A stretch of DNA of 6,476 nucleotides from Acidimicrobiia bacterium. Its GTDB lineage: Bacteria; Actinomycetota; Acidimicrobiia; Spongiisociales; ZC4RG35. Made by a program: the position numbers and the translations under genes. Of the stretch, positions 1 through 6,470 are shown one piece after another (the stretch's first letter is position 1; every line of letters begins with the position of its first letter). The notes beneath the pieces were generated by a model that saw nothing but the letters and a program-made list of their open reading frames with translations, had not been told where the DNA came from and ran no database searches. The stretch lies in the NCBI GenBank assembly GCA_003230435.1, contig QIDW01000025.1:1-6476 (forward strand). The letters are read 5' to 3'.

Positions 1-1079
1 CGGGCCTCCACACCCTCATCAACGAGTTTTTGGGCCTCATCCAGCAACGCCTCGACCATCTCGTCTTCAGCGACGACCCGGACCACTTGGCCCTTGATGA
101 ACAAGTGGCCTCGTCCCCGTCCGGCGGCGATACCGATATCGGCTTCCCGCGCCTCCCCGGGTCCGTTGACAACACAGCCCATAACTGCAACCTGGATCGG
201 AAGATTGGCCTCTTCAAGCGCCTTCTGCGCGTTGGTCGCCACCTCGATCACGTCGACCTCGGCGCGCCCACAGGATGGACATGCGATCAGATCCAACCCT
301 TTCCGTTCCCGCAGCCCGAGGAATTCGAGAAGTTGGCGCCCGGCTTTGGCCTCTTCGACCGGATCCGCCGTGAGCGAGAATCGGATGGTGTCTCCGATGC
401 CTTCGTTGAGAAGAGTTCCGATCCCCGCAACACCCTTGATGAGACCTGCGGGCGGCGGCCCGGCCTCCGTTACACCGAGATGAAGCGGGTAGTCGATCGT
501 GTCGGCAAGCAATCGATACGACTCGACCATTGACGAGACGTTGGAGTGTTTGACCGAGATCTTGATATCTGTGAAATCGACCTCTTCGAGATATCGGATC
601 TCCTTCTGGGCAGACTCCACCAGCGCCTCGGGAACCGCCGACCCGTACTTCTCCAGCAAATCCTTGTCGAGTGATCCTGCGTTCACGCCTACTCGAATAG
701 GAAGCCCACGGTCTTTGGCCTCGCTGGCCACGATCTTGATCTGGTCCTCTTTGCGGATGTTCCCGGGGTTGAGCCGAAGTCCCTGGACGCCGGCTTCGAT
801 CGAGGCAAGGGCCAACCGGTATTGATAATGGATGTCGGCAATGATCGGAACAGGGCTTCTGGGCACGATCTCGGCGAGACCCTGGGCGGCTTCGACGTCG
901 TTGCATGTGATCCGGACGATGTCCGCCCCGGCTCCTGCCAGGCCATAAACCTGGGCGAGTGTTCCGTCGACGTCAGCCGTCTTCGTCGTGGTCATCGACT
1001 GGACGGTGACCGGCGCTCCCCCACCTACAGCGACGTCACCAACGTGAATCTGTCGTGTTAGACGTCTTTCGAAGGTCAC
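1..1079 (-). CDS. ispG: 4-hydroxy-3-methylbut-2-en-1-yl diphosphate synthase (IspG/GcpE), 3' end cut by window edge
   Basis: This enzyme reductively opens the ring of 2-C-methyl-D-erythritol 2,4-cyclodiphosphate to give HMBPP, the penultimate step of the cytosolic MEP isoprenoid pathway, using a [4Fe-4S] cluster. About 359 codons are present; the family is usually 360-400 residues, so only a short C-terminus is missing. The N-terminal TIM-barrel part begins with the typical RQIHVGDVAVGGGAPVTVQS stretch (residues 9-28) and continues through VRITCND (55-61), IIADIHYQYRLA (79-90) and LRLNPGNI (101-108). The C-terminal cluster domain holds CPSCG (Cys267, Cys270) and MGCVVNGPGE (Cys302, Glu309), matching the four cluster ligands of the E. 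coli enzyme (Cys270, Cys273, Cys305, Glu312). The start is GTG at 1079-1077: an in-frame TAG lies two codons upstream and the next Met (residue 29) is inside the conserved core. No Shine-Dalgarno sequence is visible; a promoter-like TACCGT lies six bases before the start. The gene follows the S2P protease gene after 60 bases. Confidence 0.96.
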   Translation of the reverse strand, partial: MTFERRLTRQIHVGDVAVGGGAPVTVQSMTTTKTADVDGTLAQVYGLAGAGADIVRITCNDVEAAQGLAEIVPRSPVPIIADIHYQYRLALASIEAGVQGLRLNPGNIRKEDQIKIVASEAKDRGLPIRVGVNAGSLDKDLLEKYGSAVPEALVESAQKEIRYLEEVDFTDIKISVKHSNVSSMVESYRLLADTIDYPLHLGVTEAGPPPAGLIKGVAGIGTLLNEGIGDTIRFSLTADPVEEAKAGRQLLEFLGLRERKGLDLIACPSCGRAEVDVIEVATNAQKALEEANLPIQVAVMGCVVNGPGEAREADIGIAAGRGRGHLFIKGQVVRVVAEDEMVEALLDEAQKLVDEGVEA

Positions 1080-1085
1080 GTACTA

Positions 1086-1091
1086 ACGGTA
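1086..1091 (-). promoter_or_regulatory. Possible -10 element (TACCGT) for leaderless ispG transcription
   Basis: Read on the minus strand, TACCGT fits the actinobacterial -10 pattern TANNNT and ends six bases before the ispG GTG. Transcription starting about seven bases after the hexamer would begin at the start codon itself, giving a leaderless message. Support comes from the missing Shine-Dalgarno sequence and from the same hexamer at the same distance before rseP. I see no good -35 box, which is often weak in actinobacteria. A six-base match is easily found by chance, so this stays tentative. Confidence 0.35.
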
Positions 1092-1139
1092 GACCCGCTG
1101 ATCCCGCTTGTGGAACGATGGCCCAGAAGACGCCTGCGT

Positions 1140-2222
1140 CTACAAGCGAATCGGGTTGGTCACATCGAGGATGATGGCCACGAAGCCCAGAAACAAGAAG
1201 AGCCCTATGACAGCCGCCGCAACTGGTGCCAGCCGGCGGATGTCCGCTTGTCTACCGGTCAGCTTCTCGTAGAGAGCTACCGCGAAGTGACCTCCGTCGA
1301 GCGGGAATAGGGGCAGAAGATTGATAGTGGCAAGGATCACGTTGACATACGCGAGTATCCCAAGAAAGAAGGCTGCGTTCTCCGCCTGGCTACCGATCGC
1401 CACAATGCCGATTGGGCTCACGGGACGGATTTCGCTTGGCACATCGGTATCGCCCAGGAACACCCCGAAGTATTGCGCCAGCGAAGACGGCCGCACCATC
1501 TGGAACAGGGCACTGAAGGTGTCCGTTATGCCACCCCAGACCAGTTGCCCTGCCAGGCCGATGCCCTTGATCGGACCGACATCAACCTGATCGCTCTTCG
1601 GAGCCACCCCGAGGAAACCGGCCCCGGCTATCGACTCGCTCTCCGCAAGATCAACTTCGGAAGTGAGCAATTCGCCATCCCGATCAACTGTGACCGACGT
1701 AGGGCCCGCTCCCTCGGACTCGAGGCCGCTGGTGAGTTCGCCCCACTCGGTGACTTCGTAGGGGCCGATCGCAACGATCACATCGCCCTCCTGCAAACCC
1801 GCTTGTTCGGCAGGGGACTCTTCGACTACCAGACCCACCTCGAGTGTTGGTCCACCCGGGACACCAACCGCTAGAACAATCCCATAGAACATGATGAAGG
1901 CGATGAGGAAGTTCATCCCCACCCCGGCGAGCACGACCACGCTCTTCTCCCAGAACTTCTTCTCCCGGTAGGTGCGCCCCATGTCCTCTGGAGCCACCTC
2001 CTCCAGCGGGTTCATCCCAACAATCCGCACGTACCCACCGAGGGGAATCCACTTGACGCCGTACTCGGTCTCGCCTCGTTGGGTCGACCAGATTTTGGGA
2101 CCGAACCCAAAGAAAAACTGCGTCGCTTTCATCCCCACCGCCTTGGCCGCCAAGAAGTGACCAGCCTCATGGGCAGCGACAAAGAAAACGATCGCTACCG
2201 CCGCAGCTATACCCCCAATCAT
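1140..2222 (-). CDS. rseP: Site-2 intramembrane zinc metalloprotease, RseP/Rip1 type
   Basis: A membrane-embedded M50 zinc protease. Relatives (RseP in E. coli, Rip1/Rv2869c in M. tuberculosis) cut transmembrane anti-sigma factors and other single-pass proteins after a first cut, releasing stress regulators; the substrate here is unknown. The protein has 360 residues. The first membrane helix (about 5-29) carries the metal motif HEAGH (His18, Glu19, His22). A conserved GGYVRIVGMNPLEE segment spans 62-75, a second helix about 94-120, one PDZ domain about 125-195, a third helix about 282-300, and the second catalytic motif NLLPLFPLDGG at 301-311 with Asp309 as the third zinc ligand. A last helix is at about 332-354. 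Having one PDZ domain rather than two fits the actinobacterial Rip1 type. ATG 2222-2220 is the only plausible start, since the dxr TGA lies upstream in the same frame with no start codon between. No Shine-Dalgarno sequence is visible. It lies between two MEP-pathway genes, as in mycobacteria. Confidence 0.95.
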   Translation of the reverse strand: MIGGIAAAVAIVFFVAAHEAGHFLAAKAVGMKATQFFFGFGPKIWSTQRGETEYGVKWIPLGGYVRIVGMNPLEEVAPEDMGRTYREKKFWEKSVVVLAGVGMNFLIAFIMFYGIVLAVGVPGGPTLEVGLVVEESPAEQAGLQEGDVIVAIGPYEVTEWGELTSGLESEGAGPTSVTVDRDGELLTSEVDLAESESIAGAGFLGVAPKSDQVDVGPIKGIGLAGQLVWGGITDTFSALFQMVRPSSLAQYFGVFLGDTDVPSEIRPVSPIGIVAIGSQAENAAFFLGILAYVNVILATINLLPLFPLDGGHFAVALYEKLTGRQADIRRLAPVAAAVIGLFLFLGFVAIILDVTNPIRL

Positions 2223-2228
2223 GATGTC

Positions 2229-2234
2229 ACGGTA
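2229..2234 (-). promoter_or_regulatory. Possible -10 element (TACCGT) for leaderless rseP transcription
   Basis: In the 30-base gap after dxr, the minus strand reads GGGGT, then TACCGT, then six bases (GACATC), then the rseP ATG. The hexamer fits TANNNT and its spacing would put the transcript start on or next to the A of ATG. The closest purine-rich Shine-Dalgarno-like stretch (GAGG) is over 20 bases upstream, too far to act. The -35 region, which falls around the dxr stop, shows no clear match to TTGACA. The parallel with the ispG start is the main argument. Confidence 0.35.
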
Positions 2235-2252
2235 ACCCCACGCTGCCTCTAC

Positions 2253-3395
2253 TCAGCATGTACCGGCGACCAGCGTCGCGGCGATCCCTCTAGCCTCGCT
2301 ATCGACTTCGAGCACATCGTCAACACTGCCGAGTTCCCGCCATTCGACCTGGTCGAGTGTGAGGCCAACGACATCGGCGATCCCAAGAAAACCAAGTCGA
2401 TGCTGAAGGAACGCCTCGACAGCCACCTCGTCGGCGGCATTGAGGACGGCTGGGGCCGAACCTCCTTTCCGACCGGCTGCGAACGCCAGGTCGAGCGCAG
2501 GGAAGGTCTCTCTGTCAACGTCCTCGAAGGTCAGTTCCCGTCCTGCAAGGGAGAAGGGATCGGCGGGTGAGTTTGATCGCGCTGGAGCAGTGAGCGCGTA
2601 TTGAATGGGGATACGCATGTCGGGTTGCCCGAAGTGCCCCTTCCAGGAGCCATCCACGAACTCGACCGCTGAGTGGAGAACCGATTGTGGGTGGACCACA
2701 ACGTCTATTCGGTCGTAAGGGACATCAAACAGATAGTGCGCTTCGATGACTTCGAGACCTTTGTTGAAGAGCGTGGCCGAGTCGATCGTTACGCGTTGAC
2801 CCATGTCCCAAGTCGGATGTTTCAGCGCCTCCTCGGGTGTCACCTCCTTGAGCGACTCGAGGCTGGCGCCACGAAACGGCCCTCCGGAAGCGGTGAGCAC
2901 CAACTTGGCAACAGCTTCTGGCGGCTCTCCTTCGAGACACTGGAACAGTGCAGAGTGCTCACTGTCCACGGGGATCATCTCACCACCGTGCTGAAGGGCC
3001 TGCTTCACGACTGGCCCACCAGCCACCAAGCTCTCCTTATTCGCCAAAGCAAGGCGATTCCCCGCCTCGAGAGTGGCCAAGGTCGCCCGAAGTCCCGCAG
3101 CCCCGACGATCCCGTTGACAACAACGGCTCCAGGTGTGGCGGAGGCATCTACAACTGCCGGAGAGTCATACTCGACAGACCTGCCGACGGCGGACTCGAA
3201 GTCGGCCCTTTCCTTTGATGAGCCGCCAACGACTATGACCCTCGCGTCCGGGCGGGAAGCGGCTATCTCAGCAAACCGCGATGAAGGCCTCAGGGCGACT
3301 ACCGCAGCAACCTCCATGCCGAGAGCATCTGCCACTTCGAGCGCCTGGGATCCAATTGAGCCGGTCGCCCCTAGGACGACAACCGGGCGACTCAC
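2253..3395 (-). CDS. dxr: 1-deoxy-D-xylulose 5-phosphate reductoisomerase (Dxr/IspC)
   Basis: Catalyses the NADPH-dependent rearrangement and reduction of DXP to 2-C-methyl-D-erythritol 4-phosphate, the committed step of the MEP isoprenoid pathway and the target of fosmidomycin. The length of 380 residues is normal. The N-terminal Rossmann domain has the NADPH loop GATGSIGSQALEV (9-21), followed by NGIVGAAGL (94-102) and LALANKESLV (115-124). The catalytic part has IPVDSEHSA (141-149), with metal ligands Asp144 and Glu146, then the substrate loop HPTWDMG (193-199) and SATLFNKGLEVIEAH (206-220) with Glu215 as the third metal ligand. Next come HPQSVLHS (235-242) and a C-terminal helical domain. 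The start is GTG at 3395-3393 and overlaps the cdsA stop by four bases (GTGA). No Shine-Dalgarno sequence is visible before it, so translation is probably coupled to cdsA by reinitiation. The nearest family alternative, a Dxr-like enzyme, is unlikely because all catalytic motifs are present. Confidence 0.97.
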   Translation of the reverse strand: MSRPVVVLGATGSIGSQALEVADALGMEVAAVVALRPSSRFAEIAASRPDARVIVVGGSSKERADFESAVGRSVEYDSPAVVDASATPGAVVVNGIVGAAGLRATLATLEAGNRLALANKESLVAGGPVVKQALQHGGEMIPVDSEHSALFQCLEGEPPEAVAKLVLTASGGPFRGASLESLKEVTPEEALKHPTWDMGQRVTIDSATLFNKGLEVIEAHYLFDVPYDRIDVVVHPQSVLHSAVEFVDGSWKGHFGQPDMRIPIQYALTAPARSNSPADPFSLAGRELTFEDVDRETFPALDLAFAAGRKGGSAPAVLNAADEVAVEAFLQHRLGFLGIADVVGLTLDQVEWRELGSVDDVLEVDSEARGIAATLVAGTC

Positions 3396-4567
3396 AATAA
3401 TTCGAAGGCTCTGAACAGGAAATAGATGGCGGGAACGGCAAACAGATAGCCGTCTATCCGGTCGAGCATGCCACCGTGACCGGGGAGCACCGATCCCATG
3501 TCTTTGGCACCAATACTCCTCTTCACCATGGACTCAACTAGATCACCGATGGGCGAGAACAACCCGACCACCGCGGCGCTTATCAGGCCATTGGCCAGTC
3601 CAATCGATTCCCAGGGCGGGAAGGCGACCAAGATCGACGCCGCCACCCCAGCCACGATCAGACCTCCTATGAAGCCTTCGACTGTCTTGTTGGGCGAAAC
3701 CTTGGGAGCCAACTTCCTCTGGCCGAAGGCGCTGCCGGCGAAATATGCGCCGATGTCATTGAGAGCTATCAGAAACACCGCAAACAGGATGTAGGCGACT
3801 GGACGTGGTCCGTTGGCCACGAGGATCGCGAAGGAGAGCATTCCCACCCAGGCAACACCGAGGACCGTCACCGAGGCGTTCTCGACCGGATTCTTTCTCG
3901 TGGTCAGCGAGAAGAACAGAACCGTGGCTAATGCAGTAACGCCGGCCCATCCTCCAATCGCCGCGGCGCCCCAGTTGTGGGCCCCTACACCCATCAGGAC
4001 TACGCCAACGATGCCAAACAAGGCAATCGGGCGGTACGCCTTGGTGCGGAGATTGGCGTAAAACTCGCCGACGGCCACGATCATGAGCAAGATAACGAAC
4101 GCAGTGAACCACCAGCCACCGAGAATCAGACTCCCCAGAAACAAGCCGAAGATCGCCAGTCCAGACGCTATTCGCATCGTCAGATCAGATGCCGCAGCCT
4201 GTTCGACAGCTTCAAAGGATTCTTCTGAGTCGGTCACCTTTCCGGAAACGTCCTCGAACCCGACGAGACCACTTTCCACCCCGGGGAGGGTCGCTGCGAC
4301 CGCCTGCATCTCCCACTCCTCTCCAGCGGCTCGACTCACATCCTCGGCGAGTCCCTTGTACTCCTGAGTAGTGGCGGAGAGGTATTGGTCAGATGTGATG
4401 TCGTCAACCCCGCTCGGGCTCTCGGCCATAGCCTCCCAATCAATGTCGCCCTCTTCGGAGGTCTCGATTCCGGGCAGGGGAACTACTTCGGCAGCATCGT
4501 TGTCGTCGCCCTCCCAGGGACGGTTGAATTTCTGCCCGTTCTGGTCTGTGGGGTCTTGATCGGCCAA
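3392..4567 (-). CDS. cdsA: Phosphatidate cytidylyltransferase (CDP-diacylglycerol synthase) with long acidic N-terminus
   Basis: Integral membrane enzyme that joins CTP and phosphatidic acid to form CDP-diacylglycerol, the precursor of phosphatidylglycerol, cardiolipin and phosphatidylinositol. With a start at TTG 4567 it has 391 residues. Residues 1-130 form a polar, acidic region with no helix-like hydrophobic stretch; the usual CdsA core starts near LTMRIASG (129-136). About eight or nine hydrophobic segments follow, between 131 and 391. The core holds DIGAYFAGSAFG (271-282), KLAPKVSPNKTVEG (285-298) and the complete family signature from Ser346 to Asp372 (SxVKR, KDMGS, LPGHGGMLDRID). I prefer TTG 4567 because GAGG sits six bases before it and it lies one base after the frr stop. 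A longer reading from TTG 4603 adds 12 residues and overlaps frr by 35 bases, but has no ribosome binding site. The stop overlaps dxr by four bases. No uppS lies between frr and this gene. Confidence 0.94.
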   Translation of the reverse strand: MADQDPTDQNGQKFNRPWEGDDNDAAEVVPLPGIETSEEGDIDWEAMAESPSGVDDITSDQYLSATTQEYKGLAEDVSRAAGEEWEMQAVAATLPGVESGLVGFEDVSGKVTDSEESFEAVEQAAASDLTMRIASGLAIFGLFLGSLILGGWWFTAFVILLMIVAVGEFYANLRTKAYRPIALFGIVGVVLMGVGAHNWGAAAIGGWAGVTALATVLFFSLTTRKNPVENASVTVLGVAWVGMLSFAILVANGPRPVAYILFAVFLIALNDIGAYFAGSAFGQRKLAPKVSPNKTVEGFIGGLIVAGVAASILVAFPPWESIGLANGLISAAVVGLFSPIGDLVESMVKRSIGAKDMGSVLPGHGGMLDRIDGYLFAVPAIYFLFRAFELL

Positions 4568-4568
4568 A

Positions 4569-5120
4569 TCAAACCTCGAGAAGCTCGTCTTCTTTGTTGC
4601 CAAGAAGGGACTCGATCTTCTCGACGTAGTTATCGGTCAGATCCTGAAGCTCCTCCTCGCCACGTCGGATGTCGTCGTCGGAGATTTCCCCATGCAGGGC
4701 TTCCATGTCGGACTTCGAGTGGCGACGCACATTTCGGACAGCCACGCGACCCTCCTCCGCCATGTGTCTGACGACTTTGATCAACTCCTGGCGACGCTCT
4801 TCCGTGAGCGGCGGAAAGGCGATTCGGATGACGGTTCCGTCGTTGCTCGGGTTGAGACCGAGGTCCGCTTTCTGAAGCGCCTTCTCGATGTCCCCGACCG
4901 TCGACGCGTCGAACGGTTGGACCATGAGCAACCGTGGTTCCGGCACCGAGATCGATGCGAGCTGCTGAAGCGGCGTCGGAGTGCCGTAGTAGTCCACTGT
5001 TATCCGATGTAGTAGCTGAGGATTGGCCCGACCTGTTCTTACGGTCGCAAACTCGTTGCCCACGTGATCAGCCGCCATCTCCATCTTTTGCTTGGCTTCC
5101 GCCAAAAGATCGCTGATCAT
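4569..5120 (-). CDS. frr: Ribosome recycling factor (RRF)
   Basis: RRF acts with EF-G to split the post-termination ribosome into subunits and free the mRNA and tRNA in the cytoplasm. The 183 residues match the usual length of about 185. The three-helix-bundle ends and the middle domain are all recognisable: ATVRTGRANPQLL (25-37), YYGTPTPLQQLASISVPEPR (44-63), the DIEKALQKADLGLNPSNDG stretch (about 78-96), then the IRIAFPPLTEERRQELIK segment and a charged C-terminal helix ending in EDELLEV. The start is ATG 5120-5118 with GAGGAG six bases upstream, in the 13-base gap after pyrH. The pyrH-frr pairing is one of the most widely kept bacterial gene neighbourhoods and supports the call. Confidence 0.98.
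   Translation of the reverse strand: MISDLLAEAKQKMEMAADHVGNEFATVRTGRANPQLLHRITVDYYGTPTPLQQLASISVPEPRLLMVQPFDASTVGDIEKALQKADLGLNPSNDGTVIRIAFPPLTEERRQELIKVVRHMAEEGRVAVRNVRRHSKSDMEALHGEISDDDIRRGEEELQDLTDNYVEKIESLLGNKEDELLEV
4574..4577 (-). promoter_or_regulatory. Ribosome binding site deciding the cdsA start
   Basis: GAGG on the minus strand, inside the last codons of frr, is followed by six bases that include the frr TGA and then by TTG at 4567. This spacing favours 4567 over the upstream in-frame TTG at 4603, which has only a pyrimidine-rich stretch before it. Confidence 0.55.
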
Positions 5121-5126
5121 CTCGCT

Positions 5127-5132
5127 CTCCTC
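5127..5132 (-). promoter_or_regulatory. Strong ribosome binding site of frr
   Basis: GAGGAG on the minus strand lies six bases before the frr ATG, inside the 13-base gap between pyrH and frr. It is the longest Shine-Dalgarno match in the window and fixes the frr start. Confidence 0.7.
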
Positions 5133-5133
5133 G

Positions 5134-5850
5134 TCAGTGGACCACTGTGCCGATCTGATCGCCGTGAACCGCCCTGACGATGTTGCCTGAGGCGGTCATA
5201 TCGAAAACGTGAATCGGCACGTTGTGCTCTTTGCACATCGTAACGGCGGTGGTGTCCATCACCCGCAGTTCGCGGGCAATGAAGTCCATATAGGAGAGCT
5301 CTCTGATTCTGCTGGCATCCTTGTTGGTCGCAGGGTCCGAGTCATAGATGCCATCGACCATCGAAGCCTTGAGCAGTGCGTCGGCGCCGATCTCGATTGC
5401 GCGGAGGGCGGCGGTTGTGTCGGTAGTGAAGAAAGGGTTCCCGGTGCCGGCAGCGAAGATCACGACCCGGCCTTTCTCGAGGTGTCGGATGGCTCTCAAC
5501 CTTATGTACGGCTCCGCCAGTTCCTGCATGGTGATGGCACTCTGCACTCGAGTGATGACACCCTGATTCTCCAACGCATCCCTCAAAGCGAGAGCATTGA
5601 TCACCGTGGCGAGCATCCCCATGTAATCGGCGGTGGCTGCATCCATCCCCTTGGCGGCTTGGGAAACGCCACGGAAGATGTTCCCTCCTCCGACGACGAT
5701 CGCAACTTCGACGCCGGTTGCTACCGCCTCGGAGATCTCGTCGGCCACCCGATGAACGGTGAGTGGGTCGATGCCGTATCCAATAGCCGGATCGGCAAAA
5801 GCCTCACCGGAAAGCTTGAGTAGCACACGTCTATTCGGCTTTTCAGACAA
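5134..5850 (-). CDS. pyrH: Uridylate (UMP) kinase
   Basis: Hexameric bacterial UMP kinase of the amino-acid-kinase fold. It phosphorylates UMP to UDP with ATP, feeding UTP and CTP synthesis; members of this family are commonly activated by GTP and inhibited by UTP. The protein has 238 residues, the usual length. Visible motifs are the phosphate loop VLLKLSGEAF (9-18), the glycine loop VVGGGNIFRG (52-61), UMP-binding ADYMGMLATVINALAL (74-89) with Asp75, GTGNPFFTTDT (135-145) and LLKASMVDGIYDSDP (159-173) of the ATP site. The start is TTG 5850-5848: AGGAG lies five bases before it, overlapping the tsf stop codon, and the conserved core follows seven residues later. The CTP made from its product is a substrate of the cdsA enzyme encoded two genes on. 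Confidence 0.97.
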   Translation of the reverse strand: MSEKPNRRVLLKLSGEAFADPAIGYGIDPLTVHRVADEISEAVATGVEVAIVVGGGNIFRGVSQAAKGMDAATADYMGMLATVINALALRDALENQGVITRVQSAITMQELAEPYIRLRAIRHLEKGRVVIFAAGTGNPFFTTDTTAALRAIEIGADALLKASMVDGIYDSDPATNKDASRIRELSYMDFIARELRVMDTTAVTMCKEHNVPIHVFDMTASGNIVRAVHGDQIGTVVH

Positions 5851-5855
5851 CAGTT

Positions 5856-5860
5856 CTCCT
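5856..5860 (-). promoter_or_regulatory. Ribosome binding site supporting the TTG start of pyrH
   Basis: AGGAG on the minus strand lies five bases before the pyrH TTG and shares bases with the tsf stop (TAG followed by GAG). It supports a TTG start and suggests that ribosomes ending tsf can restart on pyrH. Confidence 0.65.
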
Positions 5861-6470
5861 AGCCTCCGACGGCCACGCGAGCCACCTTACGCACCGAAAT
5901 GTTCTCGCCCATTCTCGATCCCAATGTTTCGACCATGTCACCAACGGTGCCCTCGAACCTCTCGGTGTTGACGAACCGCTGGTCGTAGAGAACGTTCTCG
6001 GCGTACCACGACTCGATTTTGCCGTCGACGATCCTCTCAATGATTTCTGCGGGTTTGCCTTCAGTCTCTGCCTGACGAGCGATCAATTCGCGCTCCTTGG
6101 AAACTGCGTCCTCGTCCACATCATCTCGGGAAACCCACCGTGGGTCGGACCAACCGATATGCATGGCGATGTCGTCTGCCACCTGTTTGAAATCGTCACC
6201 CTTGGCCACGAAATCTGTCTCGCAGGCGAGTTCGACCAACACCCCCAGAACCGGACGATCATTCTGGATGTGCACATAGCTGCCAATGACACCCTCTGCG
6301 GCTTCGCGGTCGGCACGCTTTGCCATCTTGGCCTGGCCACGCTCTCGCAACAGGTCAAAGGCCTGATCCAGGTCACCATCTGAGTCAGCGAGGGCCCTCT
6401 TGGCATCCATCATCCCGACGCCGGCGTCGTGGCGAAGTTTTTGTATGTCTTTGGCAGTGAAATCGGCCAT
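5859..6470 (-). CDS. tsf: Translation elongation factor Ts, short form
   Basis: EF-Ts is the nucleotide exchange factor that removes GDP from EF-Tu so that it can bind GTP and aminoacyl-tRNA again. The N-terminal UBA-like domain spans about 4-42 (AKDIQKLRHDAGVGMMDAKRAL at 6-27). The core follows, with the EF-Tu contact motif ETDFVAKGDDF (84-94), and the C-terminus carries QRFVNTE (164-170), TVGDMVETLG (175-184) and ENISVRKVARVAVGG (189-203). The protein is 203 residues. E. coli and M. tuberculosis proteins are about 270-285 and have a longer core, while Thermus-type EF-Ts is close to 200, so this is the short form rather than a truncated gene: both ends match the family. The start is ATG 6470-6468; only six bases upstream are in the window, so its ribosome binding site cannot be judged. 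By analogy with other genomes, rpsB is expected just beyond the right edge. Confidence 0.96.
   Translation of the reverse strand: MADFTAKDIQKLRHDAGVGMMDAKRALADSDGDLDQAFDLLRERGQAKMAKRADREAAEGVIGSYVHIQNDRPVLGVLVELACETDFVAKGDDFKQVADDIAMHIGWSDPRWVSRDDVDEDAVSKERELIARQAETEGKPAEIIERIVDGKIESWYAENVLYDQRFVNTERFEGTVGDMVETLGSRMGENISVRKVARVAVGG

Noticed and set aside
30..533. A 167-codon plus-strand open frame opposite ispG
   Set aside because: It mirrors the conserved iron-sulphur domain of ispG on the other strand and shows no protein family features of its own.
214..906. A 230-codon minus-strand open frame rich in Arg and Ser
   Set aside because: It lies wholly inside ispG in another frame; the ispG frame carries all family motifs, and the Arg/Ser-rich composition is typical of an out-of-frame reading of GC-rich DNA.
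1092..1139. Search for a -35 box or regulator site before ispG
   Set aside because: The only candidates match TTGACA at three or fewer positions, and the tandem AGCGGG pair is too short to call an operator.
1129..1140. Short inverted repeat (GACGC-N2-GCGTC) at the end of rseP, considered as a terminator
   Set aside because: The stem is only five pairs with a two-base loop and no T-run follows, so it would not work as an intrinsic terminator.
2673..3218. A 181-codon plus-strand open frame opposite dxr
   Set aside because: It is antisense to the dxr catalytic region with no recognisable domain or ribosome binding site; judged a shadow.
5209..5823. A 204-codon plus-strand open frame opposite pyrH
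   Set aside because: It is antisense to a complete, motif-bearing pyrH, has no recognisable domain, and long antisense frames are common in GC-rich coding DNA.
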